Part shown: one piece after another, positions 1 to 9,577 of the stretch | Layout: each line of letters starts with the position of its first letter | Numbering within the stretch: the stretch's first letter is position 1 | Source: CAYNLK01 sp964398055 | Lineage (GTDB): Bacteria > Chloroflexota > Anaerolineae > 4572-78 > J111 | NCBI GenBank assembly: GCA_964398055.1 | Contig: CAYNLK010000003.1 | Span: 62,001 to 126,000 of the forward strand | Length of the DNA: 64,000 nt | Direction of reading: 5' to 3' | Notes under the pieces: model-generated | Databases searched by the model: none | What the model was told of the DNA's origin: nothing | What the model saw: the letters and a program-made list of their open reading frames with translations, nothing else | Translations under genes and position numbers: made by a program

Positions 1-167
1 AGCACCGTAAATTCAAAGCCGCTCCCGGTGCGGACATCGGCGACGCGCCCGCCGCGTTCAAAACCGTCGCCTAACTCGCCCACCCGCACCCCGGCAAACT
101 GGCTAATATCGCCGACGTACGGCAACAATTGCTCACGGGTATAGGTTTTACCAAATAAGGTGGCCAT
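1..167 (-). CDS. DUF4432-like (aldose-1-epimerase fold) protein, N-terminal fragment
   Basis: Only the first 55 or so codons are inside the window; the gene continues past the left edge. The visible N-terminus begins MATLFGKTYTREQLL, then has VGDISQFAGVR, GELGDGFERGGR and RTGSGFEFTV. That opening (LFG, basic/acidic helix, VGD-SQ-AGV, ELGDG-ERG, RTGSG) is what I remember of DUF4432 proteins, which have a galactose-mutarotase-like fold and are often found near sugar catabolism genes. The start codon at 165-167 follows an AAGGAG Shine-Dalgarno about 8 nt upstream, so the start is well supported. Function beyond the fold is unknown, and the left-hand neighbours that might indicate a substrate are not visible. 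Confidence 0.6.
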   Translation of the reverse strand, partial: MATLFGKTYTREQLLPYVGDISQFAGVRVGELGDGFERGGRVADVRTGSGFEFTV

Positions 168-239
168 AATGCTTTTTCTCCTTGTCGATGAATAGGCTAA
201 CGAACATCCCTCACTTTGGACAATATTTTCCAATCTTGT

Positions 240-320
240 GACCGCCGACCACAGACCGCGGAAATTGCTAACAGTGGACCACCTTTACGGCGGTCAGCCG
301 TCTGCGGTCTGCGGTCGGTC
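240..320. repeat. Word-repeat palindrome (GACCGC/GCGGTC type)
   Basis: The left arm is built from GACCGCC-GACCACA-GACCGC (240-260) and the right arm from GGCGGTCAGCCGTCTGCG followed by GTCTGCG and GTCGGTC (288-320). The right arm is roughly the reverse complement of the left. The right arm runs into the kinase stop codon at 319-321. This is one of several 7-8 bp word arrays in the window. The rest of 168-318 shows no gene. Confidence 0.7.
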
Positions 321-2301
321 AATGCACCCACACCGGGTCCCAATCATTAAAGGGGTTGTCGGACAGGCTGGCCAACTCTTTGGTAGCCAGATCGACCATC
401 CAAATCTGGCGGGTCTTATTGAAACCCATATCGGACCAGAAGGCAATCCGGCTGCCATCGGGTGACCAGGTCGGGTGTTTGTCGAAATCCTCCACATTAT
501 CGGTGAGACGGACCACGGCGCTGCCGTCCAGGTTGAGCATATAGATATCGCCATTGCCGGTTTCTTCCGAAACATAGGCAATCCGGTTATCGACCGGCGA
601 CCAGGCCGCGTCGTATTCAGCCCGGCCGGAGCTGGTCACCCGCAACTCCTGACCGGTAACCAGATTGGCTCGCCACAAGTCTAACTGTCCTTCCCCGCGG
701 ACGACAATCTGCTCCTGCTTGTTGGGCGAAAAAGGCAGGGCGGCGGCTAACTCAGTATAGAGAGACCACTCCTCCCGCGGCAGCGGGCGCTGGTTGCGGC
801 CGTCGCCGTCCATCTGGTAGATCTCAACTACGCCGGCCCGGTCTGTTTTGAACAATATCTTGTTCTTGAGCCGCTCTGCGGCGGAGCCGCTGAGTGTGGC
901 CGGGGTTGGAGATGGAAGCGGCGGTAAGGTGGCCGTGGCAGTCGAGGTCGGGGTGAAGGTTTCGGTCGGCGTGGCCGAAGGTGGCGGGGGGGTGGCGGTC
1001 GGTTCAGGGGTCGCGGTTAAGGTGGGGCTTGGGGTGTGGGTGGAGGTAGGGCTGGGTGGCGGAGTCGAGCTGGCGGTAGCAGTCGGGAGGGGCGTCGGGG
1101 TGGGAATATTGATCGGCGTAGCCGTAGCGACCGTGGAGGGCGGTGCGAACGCGGCGGCGTCAGGAGGCGCCGTGGGTGAGGTCGAGGCGCGCCAGCCATC
1201 GATAAACAGCAGCAGGCTGCCGCCCAAGAGAGCACCGAGGACGACGGCGGCGAGCAGCAGCCAGCCAGACCGGCTTGATTTCTGAGCAGTGGCCGTCGCG
1301 ACGCCAGATTGACCGGCTTCAATTGGAGAGGACGGCGGGGCGATGGCGGCAACGTTGGGTAAGGTGAGGTTGGACACCTCGGCCGCGGGCGGCACTCCCA
1401 CCGGCAGCACCGGAGTCCCAATGCTGCGGCTCGCCGGGCCGGCCGTTTCAGCCCCGGACCAGACTGCAGCCAGGGCCGCGGCCAGCTCGCCGGCGCGGCT
1501 GAAGCGGTCCACCGGTTGTTTTGACATCGCCTTTAAGATGATCTCTTCGATCTCAGGCGAAAGATTTGGGTTGATCTGGGTGGGAGACGGGGGTAACTCA
1601 CTCACGTGCTTCAAAGCCACGCTCAAAGGCGACTCATCGTCAAACGGCAGTTGGCCGGTCGTTAACTCGTAGAGAATAACGCCCAGGGCGTAAATGTCGC
1701 TGGCCGGCACGGCCGCGGCCGAAGAGATGGCCTGTTCCGGGGCAACATAGTGCGGCGTGCCGAAGGCGCTGCCCAGGGTAACCTGACTCTGCCGGCTTTG
1801 CAACATCACCAGACCGAAGTCGGTCAGAATCGACTGCCCTTCCCGGTTGAGCATGATGTTGGATGGTTTGACGTCGCGATGGATCACGCCGTGTTGATGA
1901 GCGTAATCCAGAGCCTCGGCCACATCCCGGATAATCCGGACAACCTGCGGCTGGGGTAATAAGGTATGATGATGACGATGGCGGCGCAGGAGTTGGGCCA
2001 GGTCACTCCCGTCGATGAATTCCATCGCCATAAAATAGCCTCGTTCATACTTGCCAAAGTCAAAAATCTGGACGATGTTGGGGTGGCGGAGGGAGGCAAT
2101 GGCCTGGGCTTCGCGGCGAAAGCGGTCGGTAAAATCAGGGTCTTCCTGCAAACCCCAGTTGACCACTTTGATGGCGGCAAAACGGTTCAGTTCGGTGTGA
2201 ACGCCTTTGTAGATACGGGCCATACCGCCGGCGCCGATGGCCTCAATAACCTGATAGGAACCCAGCTCGGCGCCGATCAGGGGGTCAAGAGGGGATGTCA
2301 T
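319..2301 (-). CDS. Transmembrane Ser/Thr protein kinase with C-terminal TolB/PD40 beta-propeller
   Basis: A Hanks-type kinase of 660 residues. Visible kinase elements: glycine loop GAGGMARIYKG (about 22-32), lysine in AAIKVV (about 46), catalytic loop HRDVKPSN (about 145-152), DFGL, and the APEQ segment. One hydrophobic helix (about 345-368, SGWLLLAAVVLGALLGG) is followed by a roughly 100-residue Pro/Thr/Ser-rich stalk and then by repeats with the WSP-D-RIA-W/YVS pattern of TolB/PD40 propellers, ending at residue 660. The kinase is therefore cytoplasmic and the propeller should be extracytoplasmic, presumably a sensor. The start overlaps the stop of the upstream gene by 4 nt (ATGA), so the two are translationally coupled and probably work together. 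The kinase residues look intact. The ligand and substrate are unknown. Confidence 0.95.
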   Translation of the reverse strand: MTSPLDPLIGAELGSYQVIEAIGAGGMARIYKGVHTELNRFAAIKVVNWGLQEDPDFTDRFRREAQAIASLRHPNIVQIFDFGKYERGYFMAMEFIDGSDLAQLLRRHRHHHTLLPQPQVVRIIRDVAEALDYAHQHGVIHRDVKPSNIMLNREGQSILTDFGLVMLQSRQSQVTLGSAFGTPHYVAPEQAISSAAAVPASDIYALGVILYELTTGQLPFDDESPLSVALKHVSELPPSPTQINPNLSPEIEEIILKAMSKQPVDRFSRAGELAAALAAVWSGAETAGPASRSIGTPVLPVGVPPAAEVSNLTLPNVAAIAPPSSPIEAGQSGVATATAQKSSRSGWLLLAAVVLGALLGGSLLLFIDGWRASTSPTAPPDAAAFAPPSTVATATPINIPTPTPLPTATASSTPPPSPTSTHTPSPTLTATPEPTATPPPPSATPTETFTPTSTATATLPPLPSPTPATLSGSAAERLKNKILFKTDRAGVVEIYQMDGDGRNQRPLPREEWSLYTELAAALPFSPNKQEQIVVRGEGQLDLWRANLVTGQELRVTSSGRAEYDAAWSPVDNRIAYVSEETGNGDIYMLNLDGSAVVRLTDNVEDFDKHPTWSPDGSRIAFWSDMGFNKTRQIWMVDLATKELASLSDNPFNDWDPVWVH

Positions 2302-4961
2302 GTGGTTACCTCCCGGGCGGAGTAATCTGACGTATGGGTGGCCCTGGCATTCAAGATATCGAGCAAGCCGGCCACAAACTGGTTGAAACCAGCCGCAAAG
2401 GTATCGACATAATCTCTGATCATTGTCTCGGCCAGACCAATTCTATTCAATTTGGCCAGGGCGGCAACGTGGGGCCTGAAATCCCGCAGGGTGAGGTGCA
2501 TCACCTCATTGTCATCGGTTAGAACCGCCCAGACCAGGGTTTTGTTTTCATTATCATCTTTGGCGCTGATAAAGCGGGTCAACGACGAACCGGCAGCAAC
2601 CCGACCGACATTGGAAAAAACCTCTTCCCCTTTAATGATCTCGTTCAAGACATCAATCCGGCGAGGAATTTCATCCAGGAGCTTCAAGAGCGAATCGGGC
2701 AGGTGCGCCATTAGCTTCAAGGTGGCGGTCGTGGTGCTCCCCCCTGCCAGGGCCACCCTTTTGTAGGCCCGCATAAGCTGGCCAAAATAGTTCAGTTGGG
2801 CCAGCAGGGCGCGCCGGTCATTGGTGAAAACAGCCCAATCGGCCTGGGTTTGATTGACCGTGTAGCGGGTTAAGGTCAGCGAAGCCTGTTGATAGCTGGC
2901 CCACAAATTGGTGAAGGGGTTGCGGAAAGTGGTGGGATAGAGGCGCTCGCGCGGGTTGGCGGCGGTGGCATCCATTGGAATCATAATTGATGGGTTGGCG
3001 GCCTGAGAATTTGCCAAAAGCTCGTTGATTAAGCTGTAACATTCCTGAGCGGCCGGGGTTCGTTCAGCCTTTAACTCAAACAGACCATCCTCTACCTCGG
3101 TCGAGGGGCGATATTCACGGCCAAATTCAGAACGATAGAGGATTAACAGATCGTTTACGGTTAACTTCAGCTCGGGATGGCGTTGGGGGAGCAATTTGCA
3201 GAGCCGGTATAACGCCTGGGTGTCGATGGCGGTACTCTCGGCCGCCACTTCCAGGGCCACCTTGGCCGGAAATTTTTCCAACCCGGCCTGGGCCGGCAAA
3301 TGAAGCCGATAGGGCAACTGGTGGAGCGGTTCGGGCGCAGGCAGATCATTGAAATAGGCGGCCCAGGAAATCGCCTCGCCGGTCAAAATCTCGGCGACCG
3401 CCATGCCCCAGGTGCCATCAAAAAAAATGTGGGATTGGTCAAAAACAAAGGAATTGTTGGTCCGAAAGATGGTCAAAGCATGATCACCCAGACCGCGTTG
3501 GCCCTGCCGAAGATACGCCAACGGCACCGACCGTTCCGGTTTGGCCCAATTGAGCAGCACCGGCGCGCATTTGAGCGCCATGAGGTCGGCCTGGATAGCC
3601 GGATTTTTCAATTCTCGTCTGGCTCGCTCCTGCTCGACCCGACCGATGACCAGGAGTTGGTCGGCCAAGTCGGCGGGAACCAGGTCCACCGGGGTGGCCG
3701 AATGATGATACTGAAAAATAGCCGCAATTTGGCGGCGGACTGCCTGAAAATGGGCCGGGCGCAGGTAGCCGCGAAACTGGCTGGAGCCGGCCTCATAGAG
3801 CTGCCCGGCCCGATCAGCCCGCAAGCGGCGGCCGGCCTGATCAGACAGGTCGCCCTCACTGATTGACAGCGGCTCAACCGGCGAGTCGGGTTGCTGGCTG
3901 GCAAACAGCATAGGGCGACCGGATGGGTCGGTGTGGCAGGCCGGCAGCAAGTAGGTACAACCCTCAAAAATCAGGCCCACCCTGGCCTGCCAGAGGGAGA
4001 TGGGGACTCGATTTTCCCGGTAGCGCTCCGGATTGAGGCTGGCCAGGATCGTCAACTGCTGTTGATAGGCCGGCAACTCCTGTTCGCGACGCTCGGCGTA
4101 GAGCCGGTTGGTTTTTTCAAGGTCCGGCTCCGGCAGGAACGAGAGCCGGCTGTGCAGAAACTCGTCAAAGCGGCGGCGACGATAATCGGCGTAATTTTCG
4201 TGAGGTCTGGCATCCTGTCCCCGGTGATAGGGGCGTTGAGCCGCCCAGGCCCGCGCGAGCCGCTGAAAAGGCAGTTTGTGGTCCAGGTGGGCCTCGGTCA
4301 CCACTTGCTCCAACAGTTTCAAATAGACCAATTCCCGCCACTGGTTGAAGAGCAAATCATCGTACTGAAAATAGATTTGATTGACCGCGCAAACCCAGGC
4401 GGCCAATTGATCCGGCGGCGATAGCTCAAAGCCGTACCGCCGGAGGGCTTGCTGGAAACCAACCGTTTCATTGGCATGGCGGGCGCTGTCCTCGCGCATG
4501 GCAAACTCCAGATAAAACTGCCAGAGACCTTCGGGAAAAGCGCTATCAGCATCTTTACCGGCCAGGGTGAGCAGTTTCTGGTACGCGGCCAACACGGCCG
4601 CCGGTCCGGCAAAAAACGTACCGTAGAGGGTGCCGGGCAAGATGTGGCGAGGCAGCATTTCGACGGCCCGCATCAGGGCGCTGACATCGGATTTGGCCTG
4701 CTCCGTAGGCAGGCTGCGGCCGCGCAGACGCACCAGGCCGCTTAGAACCAGGCCAACAATGTTGCCGGCCGGAATGACCGCGGCCACCTCTTCCTGCAGC
4801 GCCTCAACTTCCGCCAGCGAACGGTTGGAAAGATAGGTTAATTCGGCCGGTGAAATCGCCTGGTGAAGCGAGGCCAGGGTTGCGGCGGCGGCCCGGCGGT
4901 AGGCTTCATTTTGGGCGTTCGGCGGGAAATTTTGGGTGGTCCGGGCGTGGGATTCAGTCAT
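2298..4961 (-). CDS. Large unrecognised cytoplasmic protein coupled to Ser/Thr kinase; possible CoA-dependent acyltransferase relative
   Basis: About 887 residues, starting MTESHARTTQ. The frame is open 24 codons further upstream, but that extension is Cys-rich, lies in an AT-rich stretch and is probably not translated. I do not recognise a family with confidence. There is no signal peptide or membrane helix. The central part has an HxxxDG-like motif in FDQSHIFFDGTWG, reminiscent of the CoA-dependent acyltransferase superfamily (carnitine acyltransferase, condensation domains), and NNSFVFDQSH could be the equivalent strand. This is weak. The C-terminal 250 residues are helical and polar. The ATGA overlap with the kinase gene is the strongest functional clue: a substrate, regulator or effector of the kinase. 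Confidence refers to the gene being real; the acyltransferase idea is perhaps 0.25. Confidence 0.85.
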   Translation of the reverse strand: MTESHARTTQNFPPNAQNEAYRRAAAATLASLHQAISPAELTYLSNRSLAEVEALQEEVAAVIPAGNIVGLVLSGLVRLRGRSLPTEQAKSDVSALMRAVEMLPRHILPGTLYGTFFAGPAAVLAAYQKLLTLAGKDADSAFPEGLWQFYLEFAMREDSARHANETVGFQQALRRYGFELSPPDQLAAWVCAVNQIYFQYDDLLFNQWRELVYLKLLEQVVTEAHLDHKLPFQRLARAWAAQRPYHRGQDARPHENYADYRRRRFDEFLHSRLSFLPEPDLEKTNRLYAERREQELPAYQQQLTILASLNPERYRENRVPISLWQARVGLIFEGCTYLLPACHTDPSGRPMLFASQQPDSPVEPLSISEGDLSDQAGRRLRADRAGQLYEAGSSQFRGYLRPAHFQAVRRQIAAIFQYHHSATPVDLVPADLADQLLVIGRVEQERARRELKNPAIQADLMALKCAPVLLNWAKPERSVPLAYLRQGQRGLGDHALTIFRTNNSFVFDQSHIFFDGTWGMAVAEILTGEAISWAAYFNDLPAPEPLHQLPYRLHLPAQAGLEKFPAKVALEVAAESTAIDTQALYRLCKLLPQRHPELKLTVNDLLILYRSEFGREYRPSTEVEDGLFELKAERTPAAQECYSLINELLANSQAANPSIMIPMDATAANPRERLYPTTFRNPFTNLWASYQQASLTLTRYTVNQTQADWAVFTNDRRALLAQLNYFGQLMRAYKRVALAGGSTTTATLKLMAHLPDSLLKLLDEIPRRIDVLNEIIKGEEVFSNVGRVAAGSSLTRFISAKDDNENKTLVWAVLTDDNEVMHLTLRDFRPHVAALAKLNRIGLAETMIRDYVDTFAAGFNQFVAGLLDILNARATHTSDYSAREVTT

Positions 4962-5158
4962 TGACAAAAATTTTACCTGGGTTACCACAGGGGTGGCTTG
5001 AGTGTTACAACAAACAGGGGCATTATAGCACAAATGATTGAAATTTAACTATCTAAAGCTACAATTTCAGGACCTTCAAATTGCCAGGCATTTTATTTCT
5101 CACCGGCTAAAGCCTCGACTCTAGAAATCTTTCCGACAGCCTGCCAGGCATAAGCCGA

Positions 5159-5186
5159 TTGACAATTACGCCCAAAGAGATAAGAT
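5159..5186 (+). promoter_or_regulatory. Putative sigma70-type promoter for the glycosidase/propeller gene
   Basis: TTGACA at 5159-5164 and TAAGAT at 5181-5186, separated by 16 nt, 31 nt upstream of the chosen ATG. A weaker candidate (TTGAAA 5038-5043, TACAAT 5060-5065) lies further upstream. The remainder of the 255-bp gap 4962-5216 shows nothing else recognisable. Confidence 0.5.
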
Positions 5187-5216
5187 AGGGCGCAGACTAT
5201 TACAAGGGAAGGCGTG

Positions 5217-7805
5217 ATGGCCTCATTTTCCAAGGGTTTCTCACTTATCGGACGACTGAAACAGGGTCAGCAATTAGGCCGACTTGCCCCCTGGTCAGCT
5301 ATAACAGGCGGCTTGCTCCTGGCGAGCCTGGTCATCTGGCTGCTGGCGGCGGCCCAACCGGCCAGCTCGCAGGAATCGACAGTGTTGGCCGTGGCCGGCA
5401 GCGGCGCCAACACCGAGGCCGGCGGCGAGACCACCTACTTCATCGAGCTGCTCAACCGGACCGATCAGATTGTTTACGATGGCATCCTCACGATGACCTT
5501 GCCGGCCGGCTTTAGTTACGTGCCCGGTTCCACCATTGCTCTGGGCGAAGGCTGGCCGCTGGAGAGCCGTGAACCGATTAACGCTGGCCAAACCCTAATC
5601 TGGGGACCGTACCATCTGCCGGCGGCCGGCAATAGAGCACACAATCCCTACGGGATTCACACCCTGATGCACGGCTGTGTGGATATGCATCTGCATCTGG
5701 AAGGCGCCAAAACGCTGATCGGCAACGGCGGGTACGTTACCCAGCTCTTCTACGGCATCGACGCCGCGACCACTGCGCCCAGCCAGTGCGCCATCAACTT
5801 TGTCAGCGAGGCGTACGCCCGCAACCTGATTCCGATTCTGCGCCTGGAAGGACATTTTGTGGATGGCGTCTGGCAGGCGCCCAGTCCCGGCTCCAACGGC
5901 GACTACGCTCAGGTAGCCCAGGGTTTTGCCAACTTTGTGGCCGGTCTGCCGCGCCGCAACACCAACCCGCTCTACATCCAGGTTTGGAACGAGCCGGACC
6001 TGTGGATTGAGTGGAGCCGGGCGCCGAATGCGACACAGTACGCCCGCTTTTTTGTGGCCGTATCCAACGCCATCCGGCGGTTAGGCGATGGCCGCATCCG
6101 GATCATCAACGGCGCTTTGACCCCCGGCAATCCCACCTTCATCGACCGGATGCTACGCGTGCCCGGTTTTAGAGACGCCTTCGATGCCTGGTCCAGCCAC
6201 TGTTATCCCTACAACCACCCGGCCTGGTACAACCGCCACGCCGGCACGGCTCGCTACCCCACTTACGCCATCGACTGTTACCTGGAGGAGTTGGCGGTCA
6301 TCCGGCGGTATGGCCGGAGCAACGTCAAAGTCATTTTAACCGAAACCGGCTACGAGTTGGGCAACAATACTTTTGGTTTTGAGGGATTTCCGGCCATCAA
6401 CCAGACCAACCGGGCCCAATACATCGCCAATGCTTTTAGCGCCTACTGGCAAAAGTGGCCCGAAGTGATTGCCGTGACCCCCTTTCAAATGAGCGATACC
6501 TCCGGTCACTGGTTCAAATTCGATTGGATCTATCCTACACCACCCTACCTGCCCCATCTTCAATACACAACCGTCGCCAGCCTGACCAAGCCAACTGGTG
6601 GCTTGGAACCGTACGGCTATCAAATCATCTTCAAAGCGCGGGTTGACCCGACGGTCGCGCCGGGCGTGTACACCGGCCAGTTAGCCGGCAGCGAGCGAAG
6701 CGGCAGCACCGTCTTTGAGCCGGCTGCGGCTCCGGTTGAGGTCTATGCGCCGGGCGTTCTGCAATGGACCTATTTGCCGCTGGTGCTGGGGCCGGTCCGC
6801 CGCGACGGACCGTGGTATCTGGCCCAACCGGAAATGGCCTCGCCTGGCGCCATCGTGCCCACCGATTTCTTGAAACCGGTCGAGCCAAGTGGTCTAGCTC
6901 CCGCCGCCACCCCTGAAGTCACCGCTATCGAACTGGCCGGTGAACCACAGGCGCTGGCTCTGGTTGAAACGGCCGGACTGGCCGCCGTCCTGCTGGCCGA
7001 CGGCCGGCTGGAGACGATTGATCTGGCCCGAGGGCAGTCTCGTGGTAGTTCCTGGGTAGGCCGCCAACCCCAATTGATGCTGAGCGGCGGCCCGCAACCG
7101 GCCCAGGTTTTTGTTTCTCTGGAGAATGAGGTGGCGTTGGTCGATCTGGCAACCGGGCAGGTGGCGGCTCGCTGGTCCGGGACAGGTCGCTGGCGGGGTG
7201 TGGGTTGGGATGCAGCCACGCAGCGGTTGTTTGTGGCCGATGCCGCCAATGACCGGCTGGTCGTATTAAAAGACGATCTGTCGCAGCAGTTGGCCGAGCT
7301 GCCGCTTGACCGCCAACCCGACCAGCTTCTATTCGACCCCCGTCAGCGCCGGCTTTATATCTCGTTTCCGGCCGAGCCGCAGGTCATTGCGCTCGATGTC
7401 GATAGCCTGAACCTGGCTGCGAGCGCGTCTCTGCGCGGCGGCCCTATCCTTGAGTTGAGCCTCGATGAGAGTCGCCAACGGTTGTATGTCCTCAACATCC
7501 TGGCCCCGGCCTACCGCGGCCTGGCAGTTCTGGAGACGCCCACCTTGCGCCCGCTGGCCCTGGCGGCGGGTGATGAGGCTTTCCCGTTCCAAACCGCTTC
7601 AACCCTGGCCCTGACCCCGGCCGGTCAGCTTATCGTCCCGGAAAGCACGGGCCTATGGCAGATCAGGCCGGCCGACGATTATAGCGTTAGCAATCTTTAC
7701 CCGGGCTACAACCTATCTTTGGCCGGAGCGATGTTAGCCGGCCAGCCTGACGGAACAATTTATTGGTTGGAGCCGCCAACAAAGCTGCTCAAAATTTTTC
7801 GATGA
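5217..7805 (+). CDS. Secreted/membrane-anchored glycoside-hydrolase-like protein with C-terminal beta-propeller
   Basis: About 862 residues; ATG chosen with AAGGGAAGG upstream, although a GTG directly before it (5214) is also possible. The N-terminal helix (about 30-52, LLLASLVIWLLAAAQPASS) is a signal or anchor. Residues about 55-120 look like a DUF11-type adhesion domain. A TIM-barrel glycosidase-like domain follows: IQVWNEPDL (about 255-263) has the Asn-Glu pair of clan GH-A acid/base sites, and VILTETGYE (about 371-379) supplies a candidate nucleophile Glu on a later strand. From about 560 onward there are beta-propeller repeats (LVETAGLAAVLLADGRL, RLFVADAANDRL, RLYISFPAEP). It overlaps the next membrane-protein gene by 4 nt. 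The family inside clan GH-A is not resolved; the substrate is probably an extracellular or surface glycan. Confidence 0.85.
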   Translation: MASFSKGFSLIGRLKQGQQLGRLAPWSAITGGLLLASLVIWLLAAAQPASSQESTVLAVAGSGANTEAGGETTYFIELLNRTDQIVYDGILTMTLPAGFSYVPGSTIALGEGWPLESREPINAGQTLIWGPYHLPAAGNRAHNPYGIHTLMHGCVDMHLHLEGAKTLIGNGGYVTQLFYGIDAATTAPSQCAINFVSEAYARNLIPILRLEGHFVDGVWQAPSPGSNGDYAQVAQGFANFVAGLPRRNTNPLYIQVWNEPDLWIEWSRAPNATQYARFFVAVSNAIRRLGDGRIRIINGALTPGNPTFIDRMLRVPGFRDAFDAWSSHCYPYNHPAWYNRHAGTARYPTYAIDCYLEELAVIRRYGRSNVKVILTETGYELGNNTFGFEGFPAINQTNRAQYIANAFSAYWQKWPEVIAVTPFQMSDTSGHWFKFDWIYPTPPYLPHLQYTTVASLTKPTGGLEPYGYQIIFKARVDPTVAPGVYTGQLAGSERSGSTVFEPAAAPVEVYAPGVLQWTYLPLVLGPVRRDGPWYLAQPEMASPGAIVPTDFLKPVEPSGLAPAATPEVTAIELAGEPQALALVETAGLAAVLLADGRLETIDLARGQSRGSSWVGRQPQLMLSGGPQPAQVFVSLENEVALVDLATGQVAARWSGTGRWRGVGWDAATQRLFVADAANDRLVVLKDDLSQQLAELPLDRQPDQLLFDPRQRRLYISFPAEPQVIALDVDSLNLAASASLRGGPILELSLDESRQRLYVLNILAPAYRGLAVLETPTLRPLALAAGDEAFPFQTASTLALTPAGQLIVPESTGLWQIRPADDYSVSNLYPGYNLSLAGAMLAGQPDGTIYWLEPPTKLLKIFR

Positions 7806-9439
7806 TCGCAAAACCCCAGATCACTCGACCGGAATGGCGCTGGGCCATTGGCTGGGCGAGTGTGATCCTGCTGTTGAGTTGCCTGCCCTATCTGATCGCC
7901 GCATATATGGCCCCGGTAGGTTGGCAATTTGCCGGCTTCCTGGTGAATCCCTATGATGGCCATTCTTATCTGGCCAAAATGCGGCAGGGTTTTGAGGGAA
8001 ACTGGTTGTTTCAACTGACCTACACCTCTGAACCGCACGACGGTGTTTTTATCTTCATCTTCTACCTGGCTTTGGGACATCTGGCGGCTCTGCTTGGGTT
8101 GCCGCTGATCTGGCTTTTTCACCTGGCCCGGCTGGTGACCGGATTTTGCCTGCTGGTAGCAGCCTTTCGGTTTGTAGGCTTCGTTACGCCACATTTCAAG
8201 GAACGGCGTTTAGCCTTCATCTTTATCCTGACGGCGTCTGGTTTTGGCTGGTTGGGCGTCATCTTGGGCGCATTTCCCATTGACCTGTGGGTACCTGAAG
8301 CTTTTGTACCCTACAGCCTTTACACCAATCCCCATTTTCCCCTGGGCCAGGCGCTTATGCTCATCATTTTTCAACTGGTCGTTTGGCCAAAACCAACCAA
8401 CCAACTATCAACCCCCCCTTCGGTCGCAACTAACCAGCACCCCCACTGGCTCGCCATCGTATTACCCGGACTCGCGGCCCTGGCGCTGGCCCTGATCTTA
8501 CCCTTTGCCTTACTGACCGTCTGGGCCGTGTTGTTTGTCTTTATGACCTGGTTGTATCTGACTCGCTGCCGCTTGCCCTGGCCGCAAATCTGGCCTACAC
8601 TGGGCGTCGTGCTGGCGCCGGCCCCGGTCATTGCCTACGACGCCTGGATTTCAATCAGCCAGCCGATCATCGCCGGTTGGAGCGCCCAAAACGTGACTCC
8701 GGCCCCGGCCCCGCTGGATGTGGCGTTGGGCTACGGGTTGATCGGGTTGCTGGCAATTGGCGGCGGCTGGCTGGTTGTCCGCAAGCAAAGCGATGCTGAC
8801 GCCGATTATGGTGAATGGCTGGTATTATGGTGGGCTATTACCAATATAGTTTTGATCTACCTGCCGCTCGATTTGCAGCGGCGTTTGATCAACGGCTTCC
8901 ATCTGCCGCTGTGCATCCTGGCCGGCCTGGGACTCCAGCGCTGGCTCGACCGTAATCCGCTTAAGCTGCGGCATCAACAGTTGATCAGGCAGAGCGTGAT
9001 CGCTGCCGGCGCGTTCGGCACGCTCATAGTCTGGATTTTTCCGCTGCTCGGTTTTCTGTCGCCGCCTGACCGGTCAGCCACAACGGCCCTATTTTTTGTG
9101 CGGCAAGAGGAAATAATAATTCTAAACTGGTTACACGAAAACAGTTCCGCAGCCGACGTTGTGCTGGCCTCCCCGCGCCTGGGGCTGTTTGTACCCGGCC
9201 AGACCGGCGCCCGGACGTATTACGGCCATCCGTTCGAAACAGTCGAGGCTGACAAAAAAAAAGAGACGGTTGAAGCCTTTTACCGGGGCGAGATCGAGCG
9301 AGCGCCAGCGGGCGTCGATTGGGTCATTTATGGTCCGTCAGAACAGGCCCTGGGACAGCCAAGAAATCTATCAAATTTGCCGGTTGCCTTTGCCACCGAA
9401 AACATCTCGATTTACGACACTTGCCCCGGAACGGAGTGA
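7802..9439 (+). CDS. Polytopic membrane protein, GT-C glycosyltransferase-like
   Basis: About 545 residues. The ATG at 7802 overlaps the TGA of the preceding gene (ATGA), which I prefer to an in-frame codon 39 nt upstream. About ten hydrophobic helices are visible, among them ASVILLLSCLPYLIAAYM, LALGHLAALLGLPLIW and a central block around residues 215-260. The loop after helix 1 has NPYDGHSYLAKM, the acidic position expected in the first external loop of GT-C enzymes. The C-terminal part holds a soluble domain (LHENSSAADVVLASPRLGLFVPGQ, DWVIYGPSEQ) like that of other large Chloroflexota membrane proteins of this type. Likely a polyprenyl-phosphate-sugar-dependent glycosyltransferase; donor and acceptor unknown. 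Confidence 0.75.
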   Translation: MIAKPQITRPEWRWAIGWASVILLLSCLPYLIAAYMAPVGWQFAGFLVNPYDGHSYLAKMRQGFEGNWLFQLTYTSEPHDGVFIFIFYLALGHLAALLGLPLIWLFHLARLVTGFCLLVAAFRFVGFVTPHFKERRLAFIFILTASGFGWLGVILGAFPIDLWVPEAFVPYSLYTNPHFPLGQALMLIIFQLVVWPKPTNQLSTPPSVATNQHPHWLAIVLPGLAALALALILPFALLTVWAVLFVFMTWLYLTRCRLPWPQIWPTLGVVLAPAPVIAYDAWISISQPIIAGWSAQNVTPAPAPLDVALGYGLIGLLAIGGGWLVVRKQSDADADYGEWLVLWWAITNIVLIYLPLDLQRRLINGFHLPLCILAGLGLQRWLDRNPLKLRHQQLIRQSVIAAGAFGTLIVWIFPLLGFLSPPDRSATTALFFVRQEEIIILNWLHENSSAADVVLASPRLGLFVPGQTGARTYYGHPFETVEADKKKETVEAFYRGEIERAPAGVDWVIYGPSEQALGQPRNLSNLPVAFATENISIYDTCPGTE

Positions 9440-9443
9440 AGGG

Positions 9444-9530
9444 GTTGACGATTTACGATTTACGATTGATGATTTGCGATTTGCGACCTGCAACTGGCGA
9501 CTTGTGCCTGCAACCTGCAACTTGCAAACC
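9444..9530. repeat. Heptad word array between two membrane-protein genes
   Basis: Consecutive 7-mers drift gradually: GATTTAC, GATTTAC, GATTGAT, GATTTGC, GATTTGC, GACCTGC, AACTGGC, GACTTGT, then CTGCAAC/CTTGCAA words. The array fills almost the whole gap after the stop at 9439. No coding potential is supported here. Confidence 0.75.
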
Positions 9531-9577
9531 ACTCACAGGTGACGAATATTATGCACAAACTGGAGGTTTCTTCTTCG

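Noticed and set aside
848..1285. Val/Gly-rich plus-strand ORF of 145 codons
   Set aside because: It is the complement of the Pro/Thr-rich stalk of the Ser/Thr kinase; low-complexity shadow.
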